Shown: positions 26,361 through 36,014, numbered from the stretch's first letter. The stretch: DNA of 64,000 nucleotides from DASXVU01 sp963732855 (GCA_963732855.1 CAVTBB010000006.1:1-64000); one strand, 5' to 3'. Made by a program: numbers and translations. The notes: generated by a model not told the origin, from the letters alone.

Positions 26361-29243
26361 ATGGCCAACCGAACATCGGAGATCGAGGCAAAGTGGCAGG
26401 AGAGATGGTACTCCGAGCGCATTAACGAGTCGGAGAGGGATTCCCGCCCTAAGTTCATGATCATATTCGCCTATCCAGGCGTCACTGGTTACTTGCATGT
26501 CGGGCACATGAGGGGGTTCTCCTACGTGGACGCCTTCTCCCGTTACAAGCGGATGCAGGGTTACAACGTGCTCTTCCCGGTCGGCACACATGCCACCGGC
26601 AACGGGGCGGTCGGTCTGGCCACACGCATCCGCAAGAAGGACCAGAACATGGTCGAGTACATGCTCCGCAATGGCTGCCCAGAAGAGATGCTGGAACAGC
26701 TCACCGAACCGCGCAAGGTGGTGGAGTTCTTCAACGACGTCTATGTCAACCAGTACTGGAAGAGGTTCGGTTTCCTCTCCGACTGGAGGCGGTTCACCTG
26801 CACGATCTTTCCCGATTACGGTAAGTTCATACAGTGGCAGTTCCGAAAGCTCATGGTGCAAGGATTGCTGATCCAGAAACCGTATTTCGCTCCGGCATGC
26901 GTCAACTGCGGGCCGGTCGCCATCGACGCTTCGGAAACGGACATCATGTGCGGCGGTGGCGCCGAGACGACCGAGTACACGCTGATGAAGTTCCGCGTCG
27001 GGGACATGTTCCTGGTGGCCGCTACACTACGTCCGGAGACGGTGTTCGGTCAGACCAACTTCTGGGTGAACCCGGACGTCGAGTACGTGAAGGTGAAGCA
27101 CGCCGGCGAGATATGGGTGGTGAGCGCTCCCGCCGCTGAGAAGATGAAGTACCAGATGGATGACGTGCAGGTGATCGGCAAGATCGCCGGCACCGATATC
27201 GTCGGCATGAACTGCACGACGCCGATGACGCACCGCGAGATACCGGCACTGCCGGCCACCTTCTGCGACCCGAACGTCGGAACCGGCCTGGTCGTTTCCG
27301 TCCCTTCTGATGCGCCGGACGACTGGATGGCTCTGAAGACCATTCAGGAAGATGACGATATGATCGCGAAGTTCGGCCTCGAATCGTCCCTGGTCAAGGG
27401 CATCAAGCCGATCGCCATCATCGACACCAAGGGCTGGGGTCCCATGCCCGCCATCGAGATCATCGAGAAGATGGGCATAACGCAAGCAGGTGATCCACGG
27501 CTGGAGGAGGCCAAGAAGACCGTTTATAAGGAAGGCTTCCACCAGGGACGGATGAACCAGAACTGCGGCAAGTACTCCGGGATGTCCGTCGTCCAGGCCA
27601 AGGACCTGATGAAACAGGAGATGCTGGATTCGAAGGAGGGCGCATTGTTCTACGACCTGTCCGAGGAGGTCGTCTGCCGCTGTGGCCAGCCGGTCCTGAT
27701 CAAGAAAGTGACCGATCAGTGGTTCATCGATTACGCCAACCAGAAGTTCACCGACATGACCAAGGAGCATTGCAAGTCGATGCAAATCCTGCCTGGTGAC
27801 TATTACACGAACGTCCAGCCGGTGTTGGATTGGTTCCGCGAAAGGGCGTGCGTGCGCCAGGGCAACTGGCTCGGCACCAAGTTCCCGTTCGACGAGAAGT
27901 GGATAATCGAGGCGATCTCCGATTCGACGCTCTATCCAGTATACTATCTTATATCCAAATACGTCAACTCTGGCGAGATCAAAGCGGAGCAAATGACCGA
28001 GGCGTTCTTCGACTACGTGATCCTGGGAAAGGGCGAACTGGCCTCCGTGGCGCAGGGCACCGAGGTCCCGTCACAGCTGCTGGAACATATCCGCGCCGAC
28101 GTCGATTACTGGTACCCGCTGGACATGAACCTGGGAGGAAAGGAGCACATGACCGTGCACTTCCCCGCCTTCCTGATGAACCACGTGGCCATTCTCCCAC
28201 CGCAGAAATGGCCGAAGGGCATCTTCGTCAACTGGTACGTAATAGGTAAGGCTGGCAAGATCTCCAAGTCCAAGGGCGGGGCACAGCCGATACCGGGCGC
28301 CGCGGAGAAGTACGGGGTAGACTCACTGCGTCTATACTATGCCCACATCGCCTCCCCGTTCGCCGACGTGGAATGGGACGAGGAGATCATCGAGAACTAC
28401 GTTTCCAGATTAGACCGCATCATGAGGACCGTCACCGACAACGCGGCGATGGCCGAGACCGGGGAAATGGCCGGCATAGACCAGTGGCTCCTTTCCCGGA
28501 TGGCCTCCCGGGTCGGCAAGGTCACCGAGGCGATGAACGAGTTCGACCTGAGGACCATGTCCAACGAGGTCTACTTCGAAACGCCGAACGATTTCCGGTG
28601 GTACACCCGCAGGGGAGGCAATAACGGCCGGGCGGTCGGTCAGGCGCTCGATACCTGGATCAGGATGATGACCCCGATCACCCCGCATATGGCTGAGGAA
28701 CTGTGGTCTGGGCTTGGTAACAAGACCCTGGTCTCCAGTGAGTCCTATCCCAAGCCGGAGGCGGCCCATTCCGTATTATCGGCGGAGATCGCCGAGGATT
28801 ACCTGCGTGAGGTCATGGATGACACCAACAACATCCTGAAGGTGACGAAGATCGTCCCGAAGCGCATCATCCTCTACACCTCCGACGCATGGAAGTTCGC
28901 CGTCTACCGGATGGCACTCGAGCTGCACAAGAAGGGCGAGCTGAAGATCCCTTCACTGACCAAGGCGGCCATGGCTGACGAGGAGATCCGGAAGCACGGG
29001 AAGGAGGCCCCGGACTACGCGCGCAAACTGGCGGAGGAGCTGATGAAGCGCACGGGCACGGAGATCGAGCGGCTGGAGACGCTGATCGACGAGTACGCCT
29101 ACCTATCAGGCGTGGTCGGGTTCCTGGGAACGGAACTCGGCTGCCAGGTATTGGTGTTCTCGGCGGGTGATCCCTCCAAGGAGGATCCGATGAATAAGGC
29201 CAGGCATGCTCAGCCAAGACGTCCGGCCATCTATATCGAGTGA
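26361..29243 (+). CDS. leuS: leucyl-tRNA synthetase (archaeal type)
   Basis: The 960-residue enzyme from MANRTSEIEAKWQERWYSER charges tRNA-Leu. The class I signature is YPGVTGYLHVGHMRGFS (HVGH, near residue 45). The editing CP1 domain includes TLRPETVFGQTNFWVNPDVE (about residues 215-235), and the second signature is KISKSKGGAQP (KMSKS type, near 635). The anticodon-binding and C-terminal helical domains follow to RRPAIYIE. Start 26361, preceded by GGGTG, was chosen because the 75 upstream codons run through the operator and promoter region. Complete. Confidence 0.95.
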   Translation: MANRTSEIEAKWQERWYSERINESERDSRPKFMIIFAYPGVTGYLHVGHMRGFSYVDAFSRYKRMQGYNVLFPVGTHATGNGAVGLATRIRKKDQNMVEYMLRNGCPEEMLEQLTEPRKVVEFFNDVYVNQYWKRFGFLSDWRRFTCTIFPDYGKFIQWQFRKLMVQGLLIQKPYFAPACVNCGPVAIDASETDIMCGGGAETTEYTLMKFRVGDMFLVAATLRPETVFGQTNFWVNPDVEYVKVKHAGEIWVVSAPAAEKMKYQMDDVQVIGKIAGTDIVGMNCTTPMTHREIPALPATFCDPNVGTGLVVSVPSDAPDDWMALKTIQEDDDMIAKFGLESSLVKGIKPIAIIDTKGWGPMPAIEIIEKMGITQAGDPRLEEAKKTVYKEGFHQGRMNQNCGKYSGMSVVQAKDLMKQEMLDSKEGALFYDLSEEVVCRCGQPVLIKKVTDQWFIDYANQKFTDMTKEHCKSMQILPGDYYTNVQPVLDWFRERACVRQGNWLGTKFPFDEKWIIEAISDSTLYPVYYLISKYVNSGEIKAEQMTEAFFDYVILGKGELASVAQGTEVPSQLLEHIRADVDYWYPLDMNLGGKEHMTVHFPAFLMNHVAILPPQKWPKGIFVNWYVIGKAGKISKSKGGAQPIPGAAEKYGVDSLRLYYAHIASPFADVEWDEEIIENYVSRLDRIMRTVTDNAAMAETGEMAGIDQWLLSRMASRVGKVTEAMNEFDLRTMSNEVYFETPNDFRWYTRRGGNNGRAVGQALDTWIRMMTPITPHMAEELWSGLGNKTLVSSESYPKPEAAHSVLSAEIAEDYLREVMDDTNNILKVTKIVPKRIILYTSDAWKFAVYRMALELHKKGELKIPSLTKAAMADEEIRKHGKEAPDYARKLAEELMKRTGTEIERLETLIDEYAYLSGVVGFLGTELGCQVLVFSAGDPSKEDPMNKARHAQPRRPAIYIE

Positions 29244-29329
29244 GCGGCCCACTCCCTTTCCTTTCTTAATAACGAAACCTTAAACTTGATTCAACGTGTT
29301 GGCCGAGCATCCGGATCTAGGGGCGGTGA

Positions 29330-32300
29330 TTGGCGATCATTTTCAGCAGGTTGGGCAGTGCGGTAGTTCGCCATCACAAAGCGATCATCGTCGTCTGGAT
29401 CGTCATCTTCCTGGCCACGATATGGTTCGCACCCCTAGCCAACCAAGTGGTGGTCTACGATGACAACTCGGGCAGCGGCAGGGAATCGCTCGAATCCACG
29501 AGGGCGGAGCAGTGGATAGCGGAGCGCTTCGGGCAAGTGACCGACCAGGGCTCGGTCATCGTCGTGCTGTCATCACACTCCGTCACCGGCATGAGCACGC
29601 ATGACGCCGTCATGGATTTGGAAAGAGCGATCGCGGGCATTCATTTCACCGCTTCGGACGGCTCGAAAGTAAACGTCAATTCGGTATCGATCTACTCCCT
29701 CGGGGAGGACTATTCCGTCGCCTTCCTGTCGCAGATAGAGGAAAGCTACCAGAATGCATATGCGCTGGCCAATGTATCCAGGTATGCGGTCTTCGATATC
29801 CCGCTATCGTTCTGGGCACTTTTCAATAATTCGCGGGATATGCAACAGATCGTTTACGGCATCCCTTCCACGTACCTCTCTAATTGGAACGCGGCGAACA
29901 CCAGCCAACCGTTGGCATCGTTGGTTTGGAAGGATGGCGCGGCATACAACGCCACCCGATCGTCCGTCACTGAATGGCTGGCCGCCTCCGATACGATGGA
30001 CCAGGCGGAGAGGTCGTTGGCGCTCGCTTGCCTTGGTACCTTTGCTGCGGCATGGAACTCCACTGTTCCGGACCCAGCTCTGACCGCCTTCCCACTCCTA
30101 AGGGCACATGCATCCTTTGATATCGGGTTTAACGAGCTCGTTCAGACGGAGGTGTTCACGGCGCTCCCGATCGAAGTTAGAACGCTCGCAACCGGGGTCA
30201 GGGGCAACTTCACCCTGGAGAACTTCGGTGACATGGCAGCGACGAATCGGTTCTGCGAAGGTCTGTTCGAGATCGAGCTGGACCGACGGACCGCATCATT
30301 GCCCCGGAGCCAGAAGGACCTTGCACGGGGCTATTTCATCCTGTTCTACACCGGATGGACCTCGTTCCCGTCGGCCCCCGACCTGCACCAGTTCCGTTCC
30401 CTGGTGACCAGCGCGGTCAATGTCACCGCCAAGCAGCTGCCCGCCGATCTCGGCCAGATGATGGTGTCGCTGTACGAAACACTTGGCTGGGAGGGATGGC
30501 GGAACGACATGTTGCTGGCCTCGTTCACCACGGACCAGGTGGCGATAGGCGCCGGTTCCCGACCGTGGGTCGTGGCAGAGGTGGTATCATATGGCCCGAA
30601 CGCCGCCGGATCGATCTCGGTGCTGGCGCATTCCATCGTCAGCAACAGCTCGCTGGACCAGTTCCCGATATTGCTCGCCCCGGCGCTTGTTGGTGAGTTC
30701 GTGAACGTGCCATCGAACGATACCATGCTCGTATCTCTCTCCTTCGCATCCGAGACAGATACATCGGTCAGCGGCAAACCTTTCATATCCGCCCTCAGAG
30801 AGATCGTCGCGGATGTGACGATGGACACGGGGATCGTCGCCTACGTCACCGGCCAAGATGCCATCAGCGCCGACATCCGGACCTCGCTGGACCAGGACCT
30901 GGCGCGCATCGATCCGATCACTATCCTGTTAGTGATCGTGCTCATCGGCCTCTTCTTCCGTTCGTTCGTTTCATCGTCGATACCGCCCATGGTCATCGGG
31001 ATGGCGCTCGGGATATCGTTCTCGGCGATCTATTTCATCGGAACGTTCGTGCTATCGGTGAACTACACCGTTCTGACCCTGATGATCACGTCGATGCTTG
31101 GCGCGGGGTGCGATTACTGCATTTTCATCCTTTCCCGTTATCGGGAGGAGCGGGCTAGTGGCAAAGAGAAGGTAGACGCTATCCAAACCTCTGTCACCTG
31201 GGCCGGAGAGGCGATCGCCACGAGCGGCGCGACGGTCATCATCGGTTTCGGAATGCTCTCCTTCGGAAGGCTCGACGTCCTGCGTTCAATGGGAACGCTG
31301 GCGATCGGGATCTCAGTGGCCCTGCTGATGTCGCTGACGCTATTGCCCGCGATCATCATGGTGCTGGGCGACAAGATATTCTGGCCTACCAAGGTGGAAG
31401 ATGCTCGGAAGGCCAGGGCCAAAGGCTATTTCACCCGGTGCGCGCGGTTCTCCATCCAGCAAGCCAAGGTGGTCGTCGTCGCCGCCTTGCTGATATCGGT
31501 CCCCGCCACCTACCTGGTCCTGACCCTGAACACAAGCTACGACTATATCGAATCGATGCCGGATTCGCAAGCCCGGCAAGGGCTCAAAGTGCTGGCGGAC
31601 GGTTTCGGCGGGGGCAAGATCATCCCCACCTACGTGGGCGTGGGATTGAACGGCCAGGTCTTCAACTCCACCGGAGGTTATGACACCGCCACCATGAACT
31701 CGGTGGAGAACATCACTCGGGGGCTGGCGTCGCTGCCTAATGTGAGGTCGGTCACCAGCCCCACAAGACCTTATGGCGAGAAGATCGATTATCAGCACGT
31801 TTCCGGGAACGGTTCGTTGGATGCCGCTCTCAACGATCAGTACATGCGGACGATGATCGGGAGTGACAATCGCAGCGTCCTGTTGACGGTGACGTTCATG
31901 GACGAGCCGTTCTCCCGTTCCTCCGTCGACAGCATCGGCGTGTTGAGACAGGAGGGCGAACGGATCGATGCTTCCGACCCGGAGATACTCAGCGTTCATG
32001 TGGCCGGTGGGACGGCATCCACGTATGACGTATCCGCCATGACCCAGCAGGATTTCGCCGGGATCGCAGTACTCGTTCTGGTCGGGATATTCCTCGTTCT
32101 TATGTTCGTTCTCGGCTCGGTCATCAGCCCCATCCGGTCCATCGTCACGATATTGCTCAGCATCGCCTGGACCTTGGCCGCGACCATGCTCCTGTTCCAA
32201 TATGTCATCGGCACATCGGTGGTATGGATAGTGCCGATGGTGTTACTGGTGGTGTGCCTTGGGTTGGGATTGGACTACGACATTTTGCTGACCACCCGGG

Positions 32301-32587
32301 TTCGTGAGGAATCCATCAAAGGCTTGAGCAATGACGAGGCCATCGTCCGTTCGGTGGAGCAGACTGGCGGCATAATCACCGCCTGCGGCGTCATAATGGC
32401 TGCCGCTTTCGGTACAATGATGCTCTCCCAGGGCATGCTTCTGCGGGAGTTCGGCTTCGCCCTGATGTTCGCGATACTGCTCGACTCGTTCATAGTCAGG
32501 ATCTTCCTAGTTCCGGCGATGATGTCATTGTTGGGCAAATGGAACTGGTATGCCCCGAGATTCATAGCCAGGAAGGACCGGCCGTAG
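29330..32587 (+). CDS. MMPL/RND-superfamily exporter
   Basis: The 1085-residue protein has the MMPL layout. TM1 (HHKAIIVVWIVIFLATIWFA) is followed by a roughly 500-residue extracytoplasmic domain and a block of five helices (ITILLVIVLIGLFFRSFVSS through SLTLLPAIIMVLG). TM7 (KVVVVAALLISVPATYLVLT), a second outer domain and a final five-helix block come next. Charged residues in the middle helices (GAGCDYCIFILSRYREE and GLGLDYDILLTTRVREES) are the family's proton-relay D-Y pairs. Such proteins export lipids or hydrophobic compounds. The TTG start at 29330 directly follows an in-frame TGA and a GGGCGGTGAT site. Substrate unknown. Confidence 0.9.
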   Translation: MAIIFSRLGSAVVRHHKAIIVVWIVIFLATIWFAPLANQVVVYDDNSGSGRESLESTRAEQWIAERFGQVTDQGSVIVVLSSHSVTGMSTHDAVMDLERAIAGIHFTASDGSKVNVNSVSIYSLGEDYSVAFLSQIEESYQNAYALANVSRYAVFDIPLSFWALFNNSRDMQQIVYGIPSTYLSNWNAANTSQPLASLVWKDGAAYNATRSSVTEWLAASDTMDQAERSLALACLGTFAAAWNSTVPDPALTAFPLLRAHASFDIGFNELVQTEVFTALPIEVRTLATGVRGNFTLENFGDMAATNRFCEGLFEIELDRRTASLPRSQKDLARGYFILFYTGWTSFPSAPDLHQFRSLVTSAVNVTAKQLPADLGQMMVSLYETLGWEGWRNDMLLASFTTDQVAIGAGSRPWVVAEVVSYGPNAAGSISVLAHSIVSNSSLDQFPILLAPALVGEFVNVPSNDTMLVSLSFASETDTSVSGKPFISALREIVADVTMDTGIVAYVTGQDAISADIRTSLDQDLARIDPITILLVIVLIGLFFRSFVSSSIPPMVIGMALGISFSAIYFIGTFVLSVNYTVLTLMITSMLGAGCDYCIFILSRYREERASGKEKVDAIQTSVTWAGEAIATSGATVIIGFGMLSFGRLDVLRSMGTLAIGISVALLMSLTLLPAIIMVLGDKIFWPTKVEDARKARAKGYFTRCARFSIQQAKVVVVAALLISVPATYLVLTLNTSYDYIESMPDSQARQGLKVLADGFGGGKIIPTYVGVGLNGQVFNSTGGYDTATMNSVENITRGLASLPNVRSVTSPTRPYGEKIDYQHVSGNGSLDAALNDQYMRTMIGSDNRSVLLTVTFMDEPFSRSSVDSIGVLRQEGERIDASDPEILSVHVAGGTASTYDVSAMTQQDFAGIAVLVLVGIFLVLMFVLGSVISPIRSIVTILLSIAWTLAATMLLFQYVIGTSVVWIVPMVLLVVCLGLGLDYDILLTTRVREESIKGLSNDEAIVRSVEQTGGIITACGVIMAAAFGTMMLSQGMLLREFGFALMFAILLDSFIVRIFLVPAMMSLLGKWNWYAPRFIARKDRP

Positions 32588-32598
32588 AACGGATGGGC

Positions 32599-32996
32599 TC
32601 ATTCCCTGCATGGAATATCCTCCCACAGGCCCACCAGATTTCCCCCTGTGTCCTGGACGACGGCGAAGGAGGCGAAATCGTGCATGGGCTTCTTCTCTCA
32701 TACCAGCCGCCCGCTTGCGGCATATGAGGCCACGAGCCATTGATCAATTTAACCGACGGTGATCTCAAGGAAGACCTGGTCCAGGCGGTTCGTGCCACGT
32801 CGGTACAGACCCCCGGCGACAGGTTCCTTCTTCGTTTCTCCTCCGATCCAGTTAGGATAACAAGGGAATGATGATCTTCCCCGCTGCCCGGTATCGATCT
32901 GTCGTTCCATCCGAACACTTTTTCGAAAAAGGTCGAAGCCCTCCCAACATCATCGGCGGGAATGTTGAAAGCCCTGATGATGTCAATATCACCCAC
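32599..32996 (-). pseudogene. VOC/glyoxalase-family protein, frameshifted
   Basis: The first frame (MGDIDIIRAFNIPADDVGRA, STFFEKVFGWNDRSIPGSGE) is the N-terminal beta-alpha-beta unit of a vicinal-oxygen-chelate protein. Sequence then passes to a frame with GLYRRGTNRLDQVFLEITVG and finally to EKKPMHDFASFAVVQDTGGN, LVGLWEDIPCRE and TGA at 32599-32601, the normal end of these proteins. At least two indels break it. It is the only clearly disrupted gene I see in the core region. Confidence 0.75.
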
Positions 32997-33057
32997 GACA
33001 CGTCATTGGAAGGGGTGAAAATATTGTTTTTGGCAGGTGGACTCTTGCGGGATGCCC

Positions 33058-33600
33058 TCATCCCCATCGGTGGAACAACGAATTTTCTTGCCCTAGCTGA
33101 TCGAGTATCTTGCCTACCACGAAGTCGATCATCTCCGCCACCGTCGTCGGCCTGCTGTAGAAACCGGGAGATGCCGGCAAAATGATCACACCCGCCCGAG
33201 CCAGTTTCAGCTCGTTCTCGATCATGATGGCGTTTATAGGCGTCTCGCGCGGCACGATGATCAGTTTCCTGCCCTCTTTCATCGTCACTGCGGCAGCCCG
33301 GGTGATCAGCGTGTCAGCGATGCCTGAGGCGATCTTGCCCATGGTCGATTCAGAGCAGGGGCAGATGATCATTCCGTCATGCTTGTAGCTTCCTGACGCA
33401 ATCGGCGCGAACAGGTCCTCATCGCTGTATACAACACTGGCCTTGACTTCCACGTCATAGACCTTCTGACCACTTTCTTCGACCAGCACCCGCTTGCCCA
33501 TCTCCGATAGCACCAGGACCTTCTCGCCTTCGATGCATTCAAGTAGCCTGAGCCCATAGGCGATGCCCGACGCCCCGGTCATGGCGATGACGTATCTCAC
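33058..33600 (-). CDS. ubiX: UbiX-type flavin prenyltransferase
   Basis: The 180-residue protein begins MRYVIAMTGASGIAYGLRLL, the UbiX/PAD1 FMN-binding start, and has CPCSESTMGKIASGIADTLI, RKLIIVPRETPINAIMIENE and a PASPGFYSRPTTVAEMIDFV end. UbiX joins dimethylallyl phosphate to FMN to make the prenyl-FMN cofactor for UbiD decarboxylases. No UbiD is present in this window. It is divergent from the ribosomal operon, with 160 bases of shared promoter region. Confidence 0.92.
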   Translation of the reverse strand: MRYVIAMTGASGIAYGLRLLECIEGEKVLVLSEMGKRVLVEESGQKVYDVEVKASVVYSDEDLFAPIASGSYKHDGMIICPCSESTMGKIASGIADTLITRAAAVTMKEGRKLIIVPRETPINAIMIENELKLARAGVIILPASPGFYSRPTTVAEMIDFVVGKILDQLGQENSLFHRWG

Positions 33601-33680
33601 GGTGCTCCAAAGGGAGGAAACCGTATTTTATCCTATGCGGGAATTGGACGTTGGCCATGTGTCCAGAGGGTGTGAAAGAC

Positions 33681-33688
33681 TATTTATA
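33681..33688 (+). promoter_or_regulatory. TATA box of the rpsS19e operon
   Basis: TATTTATA lies 80 bases upstream of the rps19e start. A transcript beginning about 25 bases downstream would carry a roughly 50-base leader that includes the AGAAGGTAG ribosome binding region before the ATG at 33761. Confidence 0.55.
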
Positions 33689-33760
33689 CGTCCATCCTAT
33701 TAGTGGCGTCCGGCGCAGACTAGGCCATCGAGCCAACGCTCGCCAAAGAAGGTAGAAAAA

Positions 33761-34189
33761 ATGGTAACGGTATATGACGTACCTTCCGACAAGCTGATCG
33801 AGAAGACAGCAATCAAGCTCAAGGAGATCAACACGATCGCGCCTCCTGAGTGGGCTGACTTCGTTAAGACCGGAAGGCATACTGAAAAGGCGCCCTTGCA
33901 AGTTGATTGGTGGTACACTAGAGCAGCATCCGTCCTAAGAAAGGTCTACATCAAGGGACCGATCGGGACTTCAAGATTATCCGCCGAGTACGGCGGGTTT
34001 GCTGACCGTGGCTCCCGACCAAACCATGCAGTAAAGGGAAGCAGGTCTATTGCCCGAAAATGCCTGATGCAGCTGGAAACCTCCGGACTTATCCAGAAGG
34101 ATAAGAACAATGGAAGGGTCATGTCTGCTAAGGGACAAGCGCTGCTGGACAGCGTGGCCAAGGAAGTGGCTGACAGTATCAAACAGTGA
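33761..34189 (+). CDS. rps19e: 30S ribosomal protein S19e
   Basis: The 142-residue protein has the S19e hallmarks: MVTVYDVPSDKLIEKTAIKL, APPEWADFVKTGRHTEKAPL, DWWYTRAASVLRKVYIKGPI and RLSAEYGGFADRGSRPNHAV. S19e is an archaeal/eukaryotic small-subunit protein. It is the first gene of an operon continuing with the PDCD5-like protein, L39e, L31e and aIF6, the usual archaeal order. Confidence 0.96.
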   Translation: MVTVYDVPSDKLIEKTAIKLKEINTIAPPEWADFVKTGRHTEKAPLQVDWWYTRAASVLRKVYIKGPIGTSRLSAEYGGFADRGSRPNHAVKGSRSIARKCLMQLETSGLIQKDKNNGRVMSAKGQALLDSVAKEVADSIKQ

Positions 34190-34199
34190 GGTGACATCG

Positions 34200-34529
34200 A
34201 TGGAAGACGCTGAACTCGAGGAGCTACGCCGGCGAAAGATGGCAGAGTTGCAGAGACAGCGTGACCAGCAGGCGATGGCGCAGGATCAGCAGAAGCAGGT
34301 CGACGAGCAAAAAGCGGCGATCATGCGGCAGATCCTCACGCCAGAGGCCCGGGACAGGCTAGCAACGGTAAAGATGGCCTATCCCGACGTAGCCCGAGCT
34401 GTGGAAGACCAGCTCATACGTCTGGTCCAGGCGGGACAGATAAACCGCCAGATCGATGAACCGACTCTAAAGTCGATACTGAGAAAGGTAGCCCCCCAAA
34501 AGAGGGATATCACAATTGAGAGGGTTTGA
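34200..34529 (+). CDS. PDCD5-family DNA-binding protein
   Basis: The 109-residue protein MEDAELEELRRRKMAELQRQ has the long basic/acidic N-terminal helix and the globular triple-helix core of archaeal PDCD5 homologues (ILTPEARDRLATVKMAYPDV, ARAVEDQLIRLVQAGQI, DITIERV end). The ATG at 34200 is preceded by GAGGTGA from the end of rps19e. It is consistently found between rps19e and rpl39e in archaea. Its molecular role is poorly defined. Confidence 0.92.
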   Translation: MEDAELEELRRRKMAELQRQRDQQAMAQDQQKQVDEQKAAIMRQILTPEARDRLATVKMAYPDVARAVEDQLIRLVQAGQINRQIDEPTLKSILRKVAPQKRDITIERV

Positions 34530-34530
34530 A

Positions 34531-34686
34531 ATGTCACACAGTAAACCGTGCGCAATGAAAATTAGGCTCATGAAGAAGGTGAACCAGAACAGGAGGGTTC
34601 CTGCCTGGGTCATGCTTCGAACGAATAGGACTTTCCTCCGACACCCGAAGCGCAGGTCTTGGAGATACAGCAAGATAAAGGAGTAG
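34531..34686 (+). CDS. rpl39e: 50S ribosomal protein L39e
   Basis: This is a 51-residue, strongly basic protein (MSHSKPCAMKIRLMKKVNQN, RRVPAWVMLRTNRTFLRHPK, RRSWRYSKIKE). The NRRVPAWVMLRT and RRSWRYSK-type ends are diagnostic for L39e, which lines the exit tunnel of the large subunit. The ATG begins 1 base after the stop of the PDCD5-like gene, and the preceding GAGAGGG is the ribosome binding site. The gene is very short but unmistakable. Confidence 0.95.
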   Translation: MSHSKPCAMKIRLMKKVNQNRRVPAWVMLRTNRTFLRHPKRRSWRYSKIKE

Positions 34687-34693
34687 GGACAAC

Positions 34694-34966
34694 ATGGCAG
34701 AAGCAAGCGAGAAAGAAGTTGTCTTCACCATCCCATTGAGGAAGATGAAGATCGTTCCCTACACGCAGAGAGCGAACCGTGCCATCATCGAGATCAGGCA
34801 ATACATCATGAGGCATATGAAGACCGATGAGAGCAACGTCTGGATCGACACAAAGGTCAACGAAGCGATCTGGAGCCGGAGCATCCAAAAGCCACCGTCG
34901 AAGATATTGGTCAAGGCGGTCAAGTTCGAGGATGGACTGGTAGAGGTATCTCTCCCGGATCAGTGA
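34694..34966 (+). CDS. rpl31e: 50S ribosomal protein L31e
   Basis: The 90-residue protein contains VVFTIPLRKMKIVPYTQRAN, RAIIEIRQYIMRHMKTDESN and VWIDTKVNEAIWSRSIQKPP, all typical of L31e, a large-subunit protein near the tunnel exit. It starts 7 bases after rpl39e, in the same operon. Confidence 0.95.
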   Translation: MAEASEKEVVFTIPLRKMKIVPYTQRANRAIIEIRQYIMRHMKTDESNVWIDTKVNEAIWSRSIQKPPSKILVKAVKFEDGLVEVSLPDQ

Positions 34967-34979
34967 AGCTCGGAAATAT

Positions 34980-35639
34980 ATGTTGAACCTGTCGAGCTAT
35001 AACGGAAACCAATACGTTGGCGTATTTTCCTGCGCCAACGAGAACATTTCTTTAATACCGGTCGACTCGTCCGAGACCTTGGTCAACGACCTGGAATCGG
35101 CACTGCAGGTGAAGTGCATCAAGACGAACATAGCCAGCACCAACCTGATCGGAGCCCTGGTGGCGATGAACTCGTACGGTGCGATCGTGGCGTCCATGGC
35201 CTCCGATACCGAGATCGAGATGCTGTCCAAGCACCTGACCGTATTTCGGTTGGATGACCGCTACAACGCCGCCGGGAACAATATCCTGGTCAACGACAAG
35301 GGTGCGCTGATCAATCCGGACATCGACCCGGCGCTGTACTCCGCGATCGCGGAAACACTCCAGGTGGAGGTTGTTCCGGGAACGATAGCCGGACAGAACA
35401 TCGTGGGCTCGATGTGCTGCGCGACCAACAAGGGCATGCTGTGCCACCCTGAATCCACGAAGGCGGAGTTCGAGGTATTGCACTCGGTCCTGAAGGTCAA
35501 GCCAGCGATCGGCACGCTGAACTACGGTTGCGGAATGGTGGGCGCTTGCGTCGTGGCGAACTCGAAAGGGGGCGCGGTCGGTTTCAGGAGCACACCTATC
35601 GAACTGGGCCGGGTCGAAGACGCGTTGGGCATCTTCTGA
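34980..35639 (+). CDS. eif6: translation initiation factor aIF6
   Basis: The 219-residue protein follows the pentein-like five-fold repeat of aIF6: NGNQYVGVFSCANENISLIP, SSETLVNDLESALQVKCIKT, NNILVNDKGALINPDIDPAL, GSMCCATNKGMLCHPE and the C-terminal GACVVANSKGGAVGFRSTPI. It binds the large ribosomal subunit and prevents premature joining. It is the last gene of the operon; a T-run follows within 30 bases. Confidence 0.95.
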   Translation: MLNLSSYNGNQYVGVFSCANENISLIPVDSSETLVNDLESALQVKCIKTNIASTNLIGALVAMNSYGAIVASMASDTEIEMLSKHLTVFRLDDRYNAAGNNILVNDKGALINPDIDPALYSAIAETLQVEVVPGTIAGQNIVGSMCCATNKGMLCHPESTKAEFEVLHSVLKVKPAIGTLNYGCGMVGACVVANSKGGAVGFRSTPIELGRVEDALGIF

Positions 35640-35650
35640 GGTCGTCCACG

Positions 35651-35666
35651 CTTTTTTTTTAATTTT
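35651..35666 (+). terminator. T-rich transcription terminator of the ribosomal/aIF6 operon
   Basis: A run of nine T followed by AATTTT directly downstream of the aIF6 stop is the usual archaeal U-tract terminator. Confidence 0.65.
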
Positions 35667-35667
35667 A

Positions 35668-36014
35668 AAGGTTCTAATAAATATTCGTTCTGTGATAATT
35701 TCTTAACAGACCAAGTGCAATTATCTCCTTGATGAGTGGGTAGCATAATCAGGTCGTGAAGGCTGCGGTGATGAAAGTTTTGATTGCCTCTCAGCCTTTC
35801 TAGGCAGTCCTAACACCATCTGGTGCTCATATAGCGGATATACCCGGTAAGTCTGTACCCGCCCGCCTTCTTCATGTTTGCTCGGTCGTCCTAGGTGTCA
35901 ACAAGCTGAAAGACCAACATGCTTTTGCCCATAGGTCTGAAAGTCGAATAAATATTGAGGATGATATATCGATATTCATCCGCCCATACCAGGACATCCG
36001 ATCTATTCCCCGCG
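35668..36014. other. 346-base gene-free stretch, possible structured RNA
   Basis: No protein frame is convincing. Bases 35,760-35,800 form a GGCTG...CAGCC stem enclosing TGATGA. Further on are ACCATCTGGT and GGTCGTGAAGG / GGTCGTCCTAGG words, and GGATATACCC faces GTACCCGCC. The composition is GC-richer than the flanking AT-rich terminator and promoter-like stretches, so a small non-coding RNA is possible. I cannot assign a family. Confidence 0.25.

Noticed and set aside
27027..27992. Long minus-strand open frame opposite leuS, and others opposite the MMPL gene (31,340-32,200)
   Set aside because: Both lie wholly inside strongly conserved coding sequence and have shadow-type composition and no ribosome binding site.
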